Origin: Taudactylus pleione
Taxonomy: Eukaryota; Chordata; Amphibia; Anura; Myobatrachidae
Direction: 5' to 3'
Assembly (NCBI GenBank): GCA_031769625.1
Contig: JAUIMM010000017.1
Coordinates: 965,001 to 1,029,000, forward strand
Length of the DNA: 64,000 nucleotides
In this document: piece after piece, positions 11,109 to 22,639 of the stretch
Position numbering within the stretch: position 1 is the stretch's first letter
Layout of the letters: the number at the start of each line of letters is the position of its first letter
The notes under the pieces: model-generated
The model's database searches: none
Seen by the model: the letters and a program-made list of their open reading frames with translations, nothing else
What the model was told of the DNA's origin: nothing
Translations under genes and position numbers: made by a program

Positions 11109-11330
11109 TAGGGGTGAGCGGGTTCGGATTTCTGAAATCCGAACCCCCCCGAGCCCCCCGATCCGAGTCCGATCCGAGTCAGGCTCGACTTTTCCCGCCT
11201 GACTCGGATTCTGAAATCGAGGCAAAATGTCATCTTCCCGCCTTCCGAGTCTCGCGGGTTTTGGATCCTATATAAGGTACCCGCGTCGGCGCCATTTTCT
11301 CACTCGGCTGTGGACAGTGAAGAGGGAGGG
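11109..11330 (+). promoter_or_regulatory. hAT-2 5' subterminal region
   Basis: Contains close inverted repeats (GGTTCGGATTTCTGAAATCCGAACC) and repeated CCGAGTCCGATCCGAGTC motifs within 120 bp of the end, followed by TCCTATATAAGGTACC near 11266. In hAT elements such subterminal motifs are transposase-binding sites; that role and any promoter role here are inferred. Confidence 0.45.
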
Positions 11331-11660
11331 TGGGAGTTAGGGCTGGCTGGGCTGTGTAGTGTAGTGTAGTGTAGTGCAGAGTAGTGTTGTGCTGTGCTGT
11401 GCTGCGCTGTGCTGCTGTTGTCCACTGCTTCAAAGTCCATAGGGGCTGGCTGTGTTGTGCTGTGCTGCTGTTGTTAATAGGGGCTGTGTCCACTACTTCA
11501 AAGTCCATAGGGGCTGGCTGGACTGTGTTGTGCAGTCAGTTGTCCATAGTTGCTGTGTCCACTCCAAAGTCCTGTGCAGTGTCCCAGTCCTAAAGGGGTG
11601 CTGTAGTGTTGTCCAGGGGGTGCTCTGTCCATCAGGGGTGCTCCCCCCAAGTGCAAAAAA
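11331..11660 (+). repeat. Low-complexity GTGTAGT / GTCCATAGGGGCTGG repeats
   Basis: Runs of GTGTAGTGTAGTG and GCTGTGCTGTGCTG, then diverged copies of AAAGTCCATAGGGGCTGGCTG. The latter reappear inverted at 38045-38280 in hAT-3. Confidence 0.7.
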
Positions 11661-13140
11661 AATATTTTTTTTGTGTTTGTGAATTGTGTGCGCAGTAGCC
11701 GCACGTGCATCAACAAAGTAGTGCCAAGCGTGCGCCTGTGTCATAAGTAAAGGGCCGGCTGGCTTGACCGTTAAAGGGTGCTGTAACCCCCAAAGTACAC
11801 TCCAGTCCAAACCAAAAAAAAAATTATTTTCTGTGTTTGTGAATTGTGTGCGCAGTAGCCGCACGTGCATCAACAAAGTAGTGCCAAGCGTGCGCCTGTG
11901 TCATAAGTAAAGGGCCGGCTGGCTTGACCGTTAAAGGGTGCTGTAACCCCCAAAGTACACTCCAGTCCAAACCAAAAAAAAAATTATTTTCTGTGTTTGT
12001 GAATTGTGTGCGCAGTAGCCGCACGTGCATCAACAAAGTAGTGCCAAGCGTGCGCCTGTGTCATAAGTAAAGGGCCGGCTGGCTTGACCGTTAAAGGGTG
12101 CTGTAACCCCCAAAGTACACTCCAGTCCAAACCAAAAAAAAAATTATTTTCTGTGTTTGTGAATTGTGTGCGCAGTAGCCGCACGTGCATCAACAAAGTA
12201 GTGCCAAGCGTGCGCCTGTGTCATAAGTAAAGGGCCGGCTGGCTTGACCGTTAAAGGGTGCTGTAACCCCCAAAGTACACTCCAGTCCAAACCAAAAAAA
12301 AAATTATTTTCTGTGTTTGTGAATTGTGTGCGCAGTAGCCGCACGTGCATCAACAAAGTAGTGCCAAGCGTGCGCCTGTGTCATAAGTAAAGGGCCGGCT
12401 GGCTTGACCGTTAAAGGGTGCTGTAACCCCCAAAGTACACTCCAGTCCAAACCAAAAAAAAAATTATTTTCTGTGTTTGTGAATTGTGTGCGCAGTAGCC
12501 GCACGTGCATCAACAAAGTAGTGCCAAGCGTGCGCCTGTGTCATAAGTAAAGGGCCAGCTGGCTTGACCGTTAAAGGGTGCTGTAACCCCCAAAGTACAC
12601 TCCAGTCCAAACCAAAAAAAAAATTATTTTCTGTGTTTGTGAATTGTGTGCGCAGTAGCCGCACGTGCATCAACAAAGTAGTGCCAAGCGTGCGCCTGTG
12701 TCATAAGTAAAGGGCCGGCTGGCTTGACCGTTAAAGGGTGCTGTAACCCCCAAAGTACACTCCAGTCCAAACCAAAAAAAAAATTATTTTCTGTGTTTGT
12801 GAATTGTGTGCGCAGTAGCCGCACGTGCATCAACAAAGTAGTGCCAAGCGTGCGCCTGTGTCATAAGTAAAGGGCCGGCTGGCTTGACCGTTAAAGGGTG
12901 CTGTAACCCCCAAAGTACACTCCAGTCCAAACCAAAAAAAATATATTTTCTGTGTTTGTGACTTGTGTGCACTGTGGCTGCACGTGCATCAACAAAGGAG
13001 CAGCGCCAAGCGTGCGCCTGTGTCCCATAAGTAAAGAGCCGGCTGGCTCATTTCTTAAAGGGTGGTGTAACCCACAAAGTGCACTACTCTCCAGCAAAAA
13101 TAAAAAAATATTTTCTGTGTTTGTGTGCGCTTTAGCCGCA
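11661..13140 (+). repeat. 160-bp tandem array in hAT-2
   Basis: GAATTGTGTGCGCAGTAGCC occurs at 11681, 11841, 12001, 12161, 12321, 12481, 12641 and 12801, an exact 160-bp period. By eye, units from about 11821 to 12920 are identical except one G-to-A in GGCCAGCTGG near 12556. A diverged unit (GACTTGTGTGCACTGTGGCTG at 12960) and a partial one close the array just before the transposase start at 13163. A 70-codon minus-strand ORF recurs every 160 bp, a by-product of the repeat. Confidence 0.95.
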
Positions 13141-13162
13141 CGTATATATCAATATAACATAA

Positions 13163-13510
13163 ATGGAGGACCAAACTTTCTCCGATAAAAATAAAATAGG
13201 GAAAGATCAAGAACCACTTCCTCCTAGTGCTATTGCTGCTGCTGGGAGTTGTTCATCATCCCAGAGAGGAAGTAGGAACATCACTACTTTTACTAAACAA
13301 TTGACCCTCCAACAGTCCCTAGCGATGAGGATGAAGTACGACAGCAGTCATCCTGAAGCAAAACGTATAACTGAGGCCTTGACTGCTATGTTGGTGTTAG
13401 ACGTGCATCCGGTCTCCGCCATTAGTGCAGTGGGATTTAGACAATTGATGGAGGTAGTGTGTCCCCAGTTCCAAATCCCGTCTAGATTCCACCTGCATCC
13501 TCAAAGCAGC
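13163..13510 (+). pseudogene. hAT transposase N-terminal fragment
   Basis: An open frame starts MEDQTFSDKNKIG and continues through a Ser-rich segment to FRQLMEVVCPQFQIPSRFH, which corresponds to the hAT-1 region around 6640-6710. The frame then runs straight into a tandem repeat unit (HLHPQSSSDKRASVC, stop near 13535). The BED finger is absent from this copy and the catalytic core is missing. Confidence 0.8.
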
Positions 13511-14224
13511 AGCGACAAGCGTGCGTCTGTCTGTTAAAGGGTGGTGACACCCTCAAAGTGTGCTATACAAACAATAAAAATATTGTTCTTTTTTTTTCTG
13601 TCTTTGTGAATTGTGTGGGCTGTAGCCGCACTTGCATCCATAAAGCAGCAGCGACAAGCGTGCGTCTGTCTGTTAAAGGGTGGTGACACCCTCAAAGTGT
13701 GCTACACAAACAATAAAAATATTGTTCTTTTTTTTTCTGTCTTTGTGAATTGTGTGGGCTGTAGCCGCACTTGCATCCTCAAAGCAGCAGCGACAAGCGT
13801 GCGTCTGTCTGTTAAAGGGTGGTGTAACTCTCAAAGTGCTCCAAAAAATAAAAAACTATTTTTTTAATGTGTTTGTGACTTGTGTGCGATGTAGCCGCAC
13901 TTGCATCCTCAAAGCAGCAGCGACAAGCGTGCGTCTGTCTGTTAAAGGGTGGTGACACCCTCAAAGTGTGCTACACAAACAATAAAAATATTCTTCTTCT
14001 TTTTTCTGTCTTTGTGAATTGTGTGGACTGTAGCCGCACCTGCATCCTTAAAGCAGCAGCGACAAGCGTGCGTCTGTCTGTTAAAGGGTGGTGACACCCT
14101 CAAAGTGTGCTACACAAACAATTAAAATATTCTTTTTTTTTTTCTGTCTTTGTGAATTGTGTGGGCTATAGCCGCACTTGCATCCTCAAAGCAGCAGCGA
14201 CAAGCGTGCGTCTGTCTGTTAAAG
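13494..14224 (+). repeat. Second tandem array, 130-141 bp units, inside the transposase gene
   Basis: Six units begin near 13494, 13635, 13773, 13902, 14042 and 14180 with GCATCCTCAAAGCAGCAGCG (or one-base variants). Units share GTAGCCGCAC, CAAGCGTGCG, TTAAAGGGTG and the T-rich spacer with the upstream 160-bp units, so the two arrays have a common ancestor. The array fills the gap where the catalytic core should be. Confidence 0.9.
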
Positions 14225-14455
14225 GATTACAACGGTGACAGCATCCAAGTAGGCATGTCAGACAGTCCGTACCTGTACTGGCAGGAAAAAGAAGCAATTT
14301 GGAGGTCCCTGTACAAACTGGCTCTATTTTACCTGAGTTGCCCCCCCTCCAGTGTGTACTCCGAAAGAGTGTTTAGTGCAGCCGGGAACCTTGTCAGCGA
14401 AAGGCGTAGGAGGTTGCTTCCACAAAATGTGGAGAAGATGATGTTCATAAAATGA
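14225..14455 (+). pseudogene. hAT transposase C-terminal dimerisation fragment
   Basis: The frame contains DSPYLYWQEKEAIW, PSSVYSERVFSAAGNLVSE and LLPQNVEKMMFIK, the classic C-terminal hAT dimerisation region, better preserved than in hAT-1. It ends early at a TGA created by loss of one base in the conserved FIKMNY segment. Confidence 0.88.
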
Positions 14456-15257
14456 ATTATCAACTCTTCCAGGGAGACCAGCCTCCAGAACGTACAGAGG
14501 GACCTGTGGTTCCAGCGGGGACGAATTAATACTCTGTGAGGATGAGGATGTACACACTGAAGAGGGTGAGGAATCGGTGGATGAGGAGGATGAGGATGAC
14601 ATCTTGCCTCCGTAGAGCCAGTTTGTGCAGGGACAGATTAATTGCCAGCTTGTTTTGTGGGGGCCCAAACGAACCAATCATTTCAGCCACAGTTGTGTGG
14701 CAGACCCTGGTGCTGAAATGATTGGTTTGTTAAAGTGTGCATGTCCTGTTTATACAACATAAGGGTGGGTGGGAGGGCCCAAGGACAATTCCATCTTGCA
14801 CCTCTTTTTTTTATTTGCATTATGTACAGTTTGGGGCCTAGTTTTTCAAACTGCCATCCTGTCTGCCACTGCAGTTTCACGCCTAGATGGGTCACGTGTT
14901 TGTGCTGCCCACTCGTGTCGCTTAGCATATTCATCCAGCTACCTCGGTGCAACCTTTTGGACATAAAAACACTATTGTGAGGTGTGAGGTGTTCAGAATA
15001 GACTGGAAATGAGTGGAAATTAAGGTTATTGAGGTTAATAATAGCATAGGAGCAGAAAAACCTACAAATTCTGTGATTTTAGCTGTTTTTATGCTTTTTT
15101 TCAAAAAATCCAGATCCAAAACACAAAACCCAGAACCCAAAACACGGAAGGGCGGTTTTGGCAAAACCAATCCAGATCCAAAACACGAAGAAAGATCCAG
15201 ATCCAAAACCAAAACACAATACACGAAAAGTGGCCGGTGCACACCCCTAATTTAGTC

Positions 15258-15734
15258 ACAGAAGCAATGCTAGCAAAAGTCGCACACACGGACTGTAATA
15301 AATTGTGGTTTCATAAGTAAACTGCCCCTGCCTAAATTCCATTGAATGCAACAGCTGCCAAAGTTTGTGTCATGATGAGGATATCCCCTATTAATGTTAT
15401 AGAGCTGGAAATATACATTCCATTTCATTATATAAAAGGTATATCTGATTACATCATCACATATCCGCAATATTGTGTAGACAAGTCAGCAGCAATTGCC
15501 AGCTTCATTCATGGTATAACAGCAGCTGTTTTTCTCCCTGCCAGCAGGAAATATGCAGCTTGACTGCAGTGATGTCACAGTGCTCACTATGATCAGAGCA
15601 GGTCAGTCATTATGACATCATGTGGACAGGGATAAACCATCAGAGCACAGGCACATCAGTGATATTGCTGGAGCTGATGCATCTTTTGCTGAAGCTAAAG
15701 TCTAACCCAGGAAGAGCCAGCTACTGTAGTGTGT
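15258..15734. other. Unassigned sequence
   Basis: No gene or element end recognised. Confidence 0.4.
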
Positions 15735-16575
15735 TATTACAGGATACAGTCAATATCCCGACACATGGGTTGACGGTGTTTAGAATACCAGTGCCGGAAT
15801 CCCGACCCCCAGCATCCGAAGTTAAGTAGCGGGGATAAGGGGAGGGTTAATCTTCGTACACACGGTGTTAACGATTTCCCTTGAACACCTGAACACTCCC
15901 GGACAAACTATATTGTGCAGAAATATGGAGCGATTGTCCAAACGATCAAACAATATAGATGGGTCGTTAATTACTGCAAATCGTTAACGATATATCGTTT
16001 GTCAGCAAAAATGCTGGCACAAAATGGTGGAGGTAGTGTCCAGGAAAGTGACGACAAATCGTTCATCGTTCATGAAATCATTCATCATGCATACACATGG
16101 AACAATGGGGTAGATGTATTATAGCGGCACTTAACGTATCGTAAAAGATTGGTTGTGATCTTTCTGCATGTTCAAGGGATCACAGACCACGACCAATGAC
16201 AAGCGGGAAATCGCATCGGCATTGTTATCGTGCCTAGACACACCACTTTTTAAACGATTTGTCGTTCCAATCCATCGAAAACAGCAATATCGTTTCAAAA
16301 ATTGCACCGTGGGTGCACACCTTTAGGCAATAGGGGGAGGATTAAGGATAGGCACTAAGGGGGGGATGGTTAGGTTTAGTGTGCAGGGAGGGGGAGTTTA
16401 GGTTCAGGCATTAGAGGGGGAGGTTCGGTTTGGGCACTGGGGAGGGAGGGTTATGGTTAGGGTTAGGGAGAGGGTTAGGGTTAGGATACCAACCGACAGG
16501 TGTCGATATCCTAACCTTGTCGGGATTCTGACCACTGGGATCCCAATCGCTGGCCTCCCATACCCAACCCATTAT
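15735..16575 (-). mobile_element. Family T element split by a Harbinger-like MITE
   Basis: Left part (15735-15849) has CAATATCCCGACACATGGGT and GGAATCCCGACC; right part (16323-16575) has GGGTTAGGG repeats and ends CGACAGGTGTCGATATCC...GGGATTCTGACC. The middle is the MITE at 15850-16322. Confidence 0.65.
15850..16322. mobile_element. GTGCGTACACACG-type MITE nested in family T
   Basis: Termini ATCTTCGTACACACGG and CCGTGGGTGCACACCT are imperfect inverted repeats flanked by TTA (15847-15849 and 16323-16325). Many CGATCGTTT/AACGATATATCGTT motifs lie inside. A TTA duplication is typical of PIF/Harbinger. A related element is at 48872. Confidence 0.7.
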
Positions 16576-17112
16576 TACATATATCAATTATCACTTTGTT
16601 CAGAGCGCTATAAAAGCTGGTGCCTTTCTGATCTTTTCTATTTGTTTTTTTGTATTATTTTTTTTTTTACATTTTCCATCTATTTCGTGGATGAGTAGAT
16701 ATAGAAATCTTCGTAAGTAAAATGTTTGGGACAGTAAAACTAATCTAAGGATCATTTTAGAGCAGTTGTCCTTTGACGTGGGAGGAAATATCAAAGTGGT
16801 ATTTGTTGATGCTATATGTGTGTTCTATTTGGCGGTGATGATGAGTAAATAGTATACACCAGCAGATACGCCAGATGTACTATGCAGCTCAGGACTTAAC
16901 CAGTAGTTTGGTTTATTGTGCAGTGGTATGTTTGTACAGCCGTACTCACAGTTACATAGAGTCAGTGTCCTGGATCAGTCAGTGATTCTATGTGGGTAGC
17001 AGTGCATATACAAGCAAGCGGTTTGGCTCTTTTGTGGTCTTTAGCCAATATATATTGCAGGGTCTGCTGGAGCTGTGTGGACCACATCTGTGTTTCACTC
17101 TGGTGCTCATAC
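16576..17112. other. Unassigned sequence
   Basis: Nothing recognised; a T-rich run lies near 16650. Confidence 0.4.
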
Positions 17113-17115
17113 ACA

Positions 17116-17666
17116 GGGCCTGATTCAGAACCGGTTGCTCTGACAGAGCGCTCGCTCTGAATCTGGGCCGGCCTTCTTGTTTTTTAGCGCGGCCTCCTGG
17201 CCACTCGCATAGCTGTGGGTGACCACCCACAGCTATAGCGAGCGGCCAGGAAGATGGTCGCGCTGGTCAAGACCATCACGACCATCAGGCTTTCGACGAG
17301 ACCCTTGTGGTAGGGTCTCGTTGCCACAAGCCCCAGAGAGCTTTCGGCTCTAACAGAGCCGAAAGCTCTCCCACTGACATCACTTGTGATGTCAGTGGGG
17401 CCGGCCCCAGATGGTAGGCGTTCCCATGGGAATGCCTCCGTCTGGGCAGCCACGCCCCCGGCCCGCCCACCAAAGGGGGCGTGCTGTCACTCAACATCGA
17501 CAGCACGCCCCCTTTGGTACGAGACCCGGAGTGACGGTTTGCCCGTCGCTATCTGGGTCTCGCGCATGCGCACAATGGAGCCGGCTCCGTCGTGCGCATG
17601 CGCACTGGGCCACCATCGACCCGCTTGCAAGCGCATAGCGCTCACGAGTGGGTCTCAATCAGGCCC
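17116..17666 (-). mobile_element. Hairpin-chain MITE, full copy (551 bp)
   Basis: Starts GGGCCTGATTCAGAACCGG, ends GGTCTCAATCAGGCCC, and is flanked by ACA on both sides (17113-17115, 17667-17669). Contains the same series of consecutive hairpins as the 32968 copy in reverse order, for example CCAAAGGGGGCGTGCTGTC...GACAGCACGCCCCCTTTGG and AGAGCTTTCGGCTCT...AGAGCCGAAAGCTCT. Confidence 0.92.
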
Positions 17667-17859
17667 ACAGTTACAAGATGTTTCAGCACATTCACAGAAG
17701 ACTAAAAGGGTGGCCATCTAGGTACAGGAAAAATGCATCCCTAAGGGAGCATCATGGAGGCGGTGCAATAGTGCACTCCACATTTGAACAACCCCCCTCA
17801 CTGCAAGCTTCTCCATGTTACACAAATCTTTCTTACTTCAGCCTATAAAAAACTGAAGG

Positions 17860-18665
17860 TTAAACAGGCAAAAACTTTTTTAACATTTCAGGTAATTCTA
17901 GTACACATTTTTTTTCTAGAAACATCACCAGTGACTGTGATATAATTCCTTTGGTAAGCATGTCAGCAGGATTCTTCTCACTAGCTATGTGAACCACACC
18001 AACAGATCCTTTCTCTACTAGTTCACGGCTGTTGTAAAACTCAATGTTGATTTGTGCCTTCCTTGTTTATGAGACTCAACTCACTCAAAGGGCGGAATTA
18101 AACTGTTTCAATCCCCCTTTGCGCCTGATGGAGCTATTCAATTGTTGCTCCTGTCAGACGCAATCAGCTGCCGGCACCGGCATTTCAGCTCACCCCCCCC
18201 GGGGAGTGTGAGCTGAAATGCGCGAAAAATGACCCATTTGGGCGCCCAAACTGCACTTTTCGCAATTGTGCCCAGCACTGTAGCCATTTTACGTGGCTAA
18301 ACCCAACTTCTTTGGTCGCAAATGACGCGAAGAGCGGCATCAAGTGAATAGTGCCCCAGATCTCCTGTCACTTTAGACAATTGAATACCGCGCTTAGTCT
18401 CTTTGGCTATTTTGGATTTCCTCTCACACCAGTCATTTCTTGACTTTGCCTCTTGGATATCTTCGGGTTCACAGAACTTAACATTTGCAAACTTCTCATA
18501 ATACCTTCTTGGTGGTTTTTCACTGTTTGACCTTGCAGAAGTTCTTTTTCGTGGTTGGATGTCCATGCTGGTAGCTTTTGGCTCAGATATACTGTATCTC
18601 CAGCTGCTGTCATATCCAGTAACACGTACATGTTCTGCATTTACAACTGCAGCTTTGTTTCTTGA
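17860..18665 (-). pseudogene. Ty1/copia pol remnant (copia-2): RNase H end and integrase-RT linker
   Basis: The minus strand at 17944-17996 encodes VHIASEKNPADMLTKGI, the conserved end of copia RNase H. At about 18400-18600 it encodes RTSARSNSEKPPRRYYEKF and EPEDIQEAKSRNDW, typical of the linker just before copia reverse transcriptase. Nearly all of the reverse transcriptase between them is missing and a MITE (18089-18357) sits there instead. Tc1-a interrupts the element at 18670; more linker resumes at 29718. Confidence 0.75.
18089..18357. mobile_element. MITE inside copia-2
   Basis: Left end AGGGCGGAATTAAAC, right end TTCACTTGATGCC-type reading inward (CAAGTGAATAGTGCCCC). It contains TTTCAGCTCACC...GTGAGCTGAAA and GCCGGCACCGGC hairpins. 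No clear target duplication, so ends are approximate. Confidence 0.5.
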
Positions 18666-18689
18666 AATACACAGTCGAGTCACTCTATT

Positions 18690-18960
18690 ATGACCATCAG
18701 CTAATAGCCAGAGTAACCGCCATGTGCAGCACGGACAGCAGCTAGATGAGCTGGGAGTGACTCATTAAGGTACTGGTAGGTTGGCATAGGTATCTGGAGC
18801 CATGCTGACTGCAGTGCATCCCACAGCTGCTGGAGAATGTGTGGTGGAGTATCCATAGAGTGAACACACCGATCAAGGTGGTCCCACAGATGCTTAATTG
18901 GGTTCAAGTCCGGGGAATTAGGGTGCCAGGGAAGTGCTTGTCCAACCACTGTCAGACATT
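18690..18960 (-). pseudogene. Tc1-a transposase, C-terminal part
   Basis: The minus strand encodes NSPDLNPIKHLWDHLD, then SMDTPPHILQQLWDALQSAW and LPAHLAAVRAAHGGYSGY, the C-terminus of a Tc1 DDE transposase. The catalytic Glu in NPIEHLW is replaced by Lys (NPIKHLW). The N-terminal and central parts lie at 26176-26510, beyond the inserted Gypsy. Confidence 0.88.
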
Positions 18961-19084
18961 TCTAGCCATGTGACATGTCGCATTGTCTTACTGGATGATC
19001 CCATCCGCCTCAGGGAAGACAATCAGCATGTATGGGTGTATATACTCTGCAAGGATGGATACATAACCAAATCGTTTGAGGTGC

Positions 19085-20263
19085 TGTCACGGACCTACAG
19101 CCGATCTCTCCAGATACGCCAATCTGAGAATCGCCGCCCGTGACTTATACCAGTTAACTCAGCGCATGTAGTTATTAACTCCGGTATCTGCCACCAGCAG
19201 AAGACCAATTTAACGCTAAAGCGTAAGGCAAGCTTCTGCTCTCACCTGTACACACAACTTATCAATATTTAAACATAGGTAACATGCCAAACATGAGGTG
19301 TTTTTGTCATAAAAACACAGATTCCAAGAACTAAAATTAGTGTAGTTTAATTCAAGTATAATCTTCAAAGCTTATGTACAAAAATTACAAAGGATATAAA
19401 GATGTTACAAAAAGTCACAAACACAGTTAATCACAATTTCAAATAAACCACAAAAATAATAAAATGGGAGAAAACAAACCATTCAGATCGCGACGGATAG
19501 AACAGCTTTGAGGTGAGGCCTCCCCAATGAGTTCAGGTGCCCTGTGTCTTGTTGACAGCCTCAAGCAGAGAATCACCCCTTCTGACCAGTGAGCCTGTAT
19601 TTTATCCTGCTTTTCCAGCACCCCTCCTCACCCCCCTCCCTGGGGTAATTTTAACCCTTGTCAGCTCAGAGTGTATTGTCCCTCTAGCTGGACTACAGGG
19701 TTTCTCTATCATTTGGGCAGGGGTTTATTTTAATTAATGAATCATTGCTCACTCCATCCTGTTTGTAGCTCAGAGATTAGGCCTGTGCCCAAAGAATTGG
19801 ACACTTCTTACAGATGTCTAGGGAAAAGATTTGACACCTCGCTGGTCATTCTGTCTCTCTTTGGCCTGCAAGCCTGACCCCCTGTGAGGTTATAACCAGG
19901 CTCCATGCTTTGATCCCTGCTTCCAGTGAGGAAACCACAGACATTAACAACTTGTACCCTGAGCCTAGGGCAATAAGTAAACACTAGCCAGTCCATTAAC
20001 TCTCAGTTATACAATTTGAAAAGCATTTCTTCTGCAGAGAATAGACAGATGTACATACAATGTAAACAGTGTCATTGGACATTTATGGCTGAACAGGAAC
20101 ACAACTTCCTATAACCCCTCTTTCACCTTTCTGTCCCTCTTCAATCTTGTCATTTCCTATACACAACAGTACATATACATTTAAAAGGGAAAGTTACGGA
20201 TTCTGCTGACGAAATCATGTGCAGTTCTGCCCATGCGGATGCAAAATCCGCTTTATTGCTATA
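19085..20263 (-). repeat. Gypsy-1 3' LTR
   Basis: Begins TGTCACGGACC on the plus strand and ends GCTATA (CA expected, TA seen). Aligns end to end with 24986-26169. Confidence 0.92.
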
Positions 20264-20275
20264 CCTCCCCTTTTT
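20264..20275 (-). promoter_or_regulatory. Gypsy-1 polypurine tract
   Basis: Minus-strand AAAAAGGGGAGG immediately before the 3' LTR; the expected primer site for plus-strand DNA synthesis. Confidence 0.8.
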
Positions 20276-20342
20276 AAAATCAGCAGGGGAACAGTTAGCA
20301 CCTCATGCCACAGTCTCCCATGCTGTACAATGGTAGCTGTCA

Positions 20343-20560
20343 TTACCCTGCCTGGATGGGCTGAGCTAACAGTTCCTCCATCCTGGGCAGGGGGTAGGCA
20401 TTAATCACTGTGGGTTTACTCAGACTCCTGTAGCCCACCCAGAACCTGATGCCTTTATCCCTCTGTCCTGTCTCCACTGGACGGGGCTTACCATTTCCAC
20501 ATATAGCACCTGAGAGCAAACATAATCCATGTCTCATATTTTGGGACCTATATCAGGATA
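20343..20560 (-). pseudogene. Gypsy-1 reverse transcriptase, N-terminal stub
   Basis: IRFWVGYRSLSKPTVINAYP followed by LPRMEELLA matches RT motifs around the 'FCVDYRKLN...DAYPLPR' region. The sequence then meets the polypurine tract within about 70 bp, so RT, RNase H and integrase were deleted. Confidence 0.75.
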
Positions 20561-20566
20561 GACAGC

Positions 20567-22071
20567 TCACCCAGACATCATATTTTTACAAATGTGGTTA
20601 TCGTCCTCTTGGGTTGCTGGCTCTGGGGTTTCCAGGGGTACAGGCTGAGACTCTGACAGACCCTTCTTGGCAGTGTTAGCCAAGGCATTACCATCTATCA
20701 TTACCTGCATGTCCTTGTCTAGCAGCTCCAGGGGGCTGGACATGTCTCTACCCTTAGGAACCATCTCAGCACAAGGCAGTATTTGCCAGCCTGCTGTTTC
20801 TGATACTCCAGAAATACTACATGTCCCATCAGAAACATATGGGGAACATAACTTGTTCACTATAGATTTAGACATCATGTCTTGGGGACCAGACTCCTCT
20901 GTCCCTATGTTTTGACTGGCAATCTCCATACTATCAAGAGTAGAGTCTAGCACATGAGTTACTATATCAGGCTTCTCATTGCCCATGGCAACCAGTCTAA
21001 TGAGCTCCACTCTGGTGGGTAGGGACGCTACCTTCAGGGTGTCAGCAGCCACAAATTTTGGTATACCTGTGGTTGCTAACAAATCCATGTTCATGCTCCT
21101 AGGGATGCCTGCCTCAAAAGGTAAAAGAAGGTTCTGTATCATCCCATACAGTGAGACATACAGCAACCTCTGTTTTACACCCAATCCTATCCTGTCCCTG
21201 TGCTGTGCTGCAGACAGACCCCTGTTCCACCTGAATAGCTAAGCTTTTCACAGAGGGCTCAAGAGGTGGGCGGAGATTTGCCTTTGTGTATGTGAGTGAG
21301 TTGATGGCAAGAAGGGGGGTCAGGGGGGAATCTGCAAAGTCACACACGTCCACCTTAAAAAAATGGGAGGCTGTGTGACCTCAGTGGCCACTGGCACCTC
21401 CCTCAGCATCACATAACCTGAGTCCTGGCTCATACTCTGACTGCCTGGCTCTGATATATTTTTACAGCAAACAAATTGCCACCTATACCACAGACATTCA
21501 CAGAATTATTTGCCAGCTCAGGGGAACGGTTTCAACAGGCCATTTTTCAACATAGACCTATTATCATTTCCCTTAGTATCATTACCCATGCCTGGACGAG
21601 CATACCTGAGGAGAAATAGTGTTAGCAGACATCAGGATAAAAGGACATACATCTTGAACATTCAATGAGTTCACCAGATCTGTCTCCCGCAAAACATTAG
21701 TAGGCAAATTCACCTCCCTAATGCTTTGCCCTGCTTCCAAGTCCAGATACTCTCGAACCAGGGAAAAAACAGTTTTACCTTCTAACCCAGTCGCATGTGT
21801 GACAGTACTCTCCCTAAACATATCACTATTAGGGGTTGCTTCATCATTCCACACTATATCGGGTTCCTTGCCTAAGTCCACATAATTGTGAGGGTCACCT
21901 CTAGCACCTATAAGCCTCTCACCTCCACATATCCCCATTCCATTAGAATATGCACCATCCTCAGCAGACATATCATTCCCACAGTATCAGCATCAACTAC
22001 CTTAACCTGATCTAGTGCATTTTCCTTGGGTACCTGTAAATCAACACAAGCATGTTCATCATTACATGGCA
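20567..22071 (-). pseudogene. Gypsy-1 linker between protease and RT
   Basis: Two long minus-strand open stretches (21582-21971 and 20567-21184) show no recognisable domain; they are acidic and Ser/Thr-rich (for example DKDMQVMIDGNAL). Position after the protease and before RT fits the spacer seen in some vertebrate Gypsy groups. Confidence 0.5.
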
Positions 22072-22554
22072 TCATTGTCCCACTCTACATGTAGACATTG
22101 CTATTTTATCAGGCTCACTTGCCACCTGGGAAGGAATGAGGGTAGTGGGAAAAACTGAAAACATTGCATTGGGTAAATCACATTCATTGATAGTTCTAAA
22201 ATGACTTAGGTCAGTCCCAAATAACACATTTGTGGGTACATGGGGCAGCACACCCACCCCCCAGAAATCGCTGCCCACCCCCCAGTCCAGGTTTACCCGG
22301 GCCATGGCTACTCCTGAGTGGATCTCCCTGACCTCACATATGGCCATTGCCTTTCCGGGAATAAAGTTCTCTGAGTCCACTAATGTATGATTCACTAAAG
22401 TCAGATCTGTCCCCGTTTTGCATAGCCCCACAGTTACCTGCTTTCCTACGACCACGGCTTGCAGATTCTCGCTGACACCCTCCTGGGACCCTCGTGCATA
22501 CAAAACAGTGTGCACGGGTTTCGTTGGTGAGGCCCCTGCAGGAGAGGGTGTCAT
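22072..22554 (-). pseudogene. Gypsy-1 aspartic protease
   Basis: An open frame of 160 codons contains LCKTGTDLTLV where the protease active site D-T/S-G is expected, followed by FIPGKAMAICEV, VARVNLDWGVG and VPTNVLFGTDL in the order typical of Gypsy proteases. The catalytic Asp is Lys here, so the enzyme would be dead even though this frame stays open. Confidence 0.8.
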
Positions 22555-22562
22555 CTTCTTCT

Positions 22563-22612
22563 TTACCGGACAACTGGTACTGAGGTGCTAAGGATCATGA
22601 CATACACAACAC
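22563..22612 (-). pseudogene. Gypsy-1 CCHC zinc knuckle
   Basis: Minus-strand CCVCHDP, stop, HLSTSCP keeps the CX2CX4HX4C spacing of a nucleocapsid knuckle exactly, with a TAG stop in the second spacer. It lies directly before the protease. Confidence 0.75.
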
Positions 22613-22639
22613 TGGCGGCCCGTGGCCCAAACCGGTTTT

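Larger units (their letters stand above)
11109..15249 (+). mobile_element. hAT transposon hAT-2, internally rearranged
   Basis: Termini TAGGGGTGAGCGGG and CCGGTGCACACCCCTA are flanked by an exact 8-bp duplication ATTTAGTC (11101-11108 and 15250-15257), which fixes the ends and confirms the hAT class. The element is 4141 bp. Instead of a complete transposase it carries an N-terminal fragment, a large tandem array upstream of it, a second array in place of the catalytic core, and an intact-looking C-terminal dimerisation segment. It cannot encode an active enzyme but keeps both ends. Confidence 0.92.

Noticed and set aside
11493..12972. Recurring 62-127-codon minus-strand ORFs
   Set aside because: They repeat every 160 bp with the tandem unit; 160 is not a multiple of three and the ORF ends when the frame slips. 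No gene.
16440..16500. TTAGGG repeats as a telomere or fusion point
   Set aside because: Repeats are degenerate, short and bounded by family T element ends; no long exact array.
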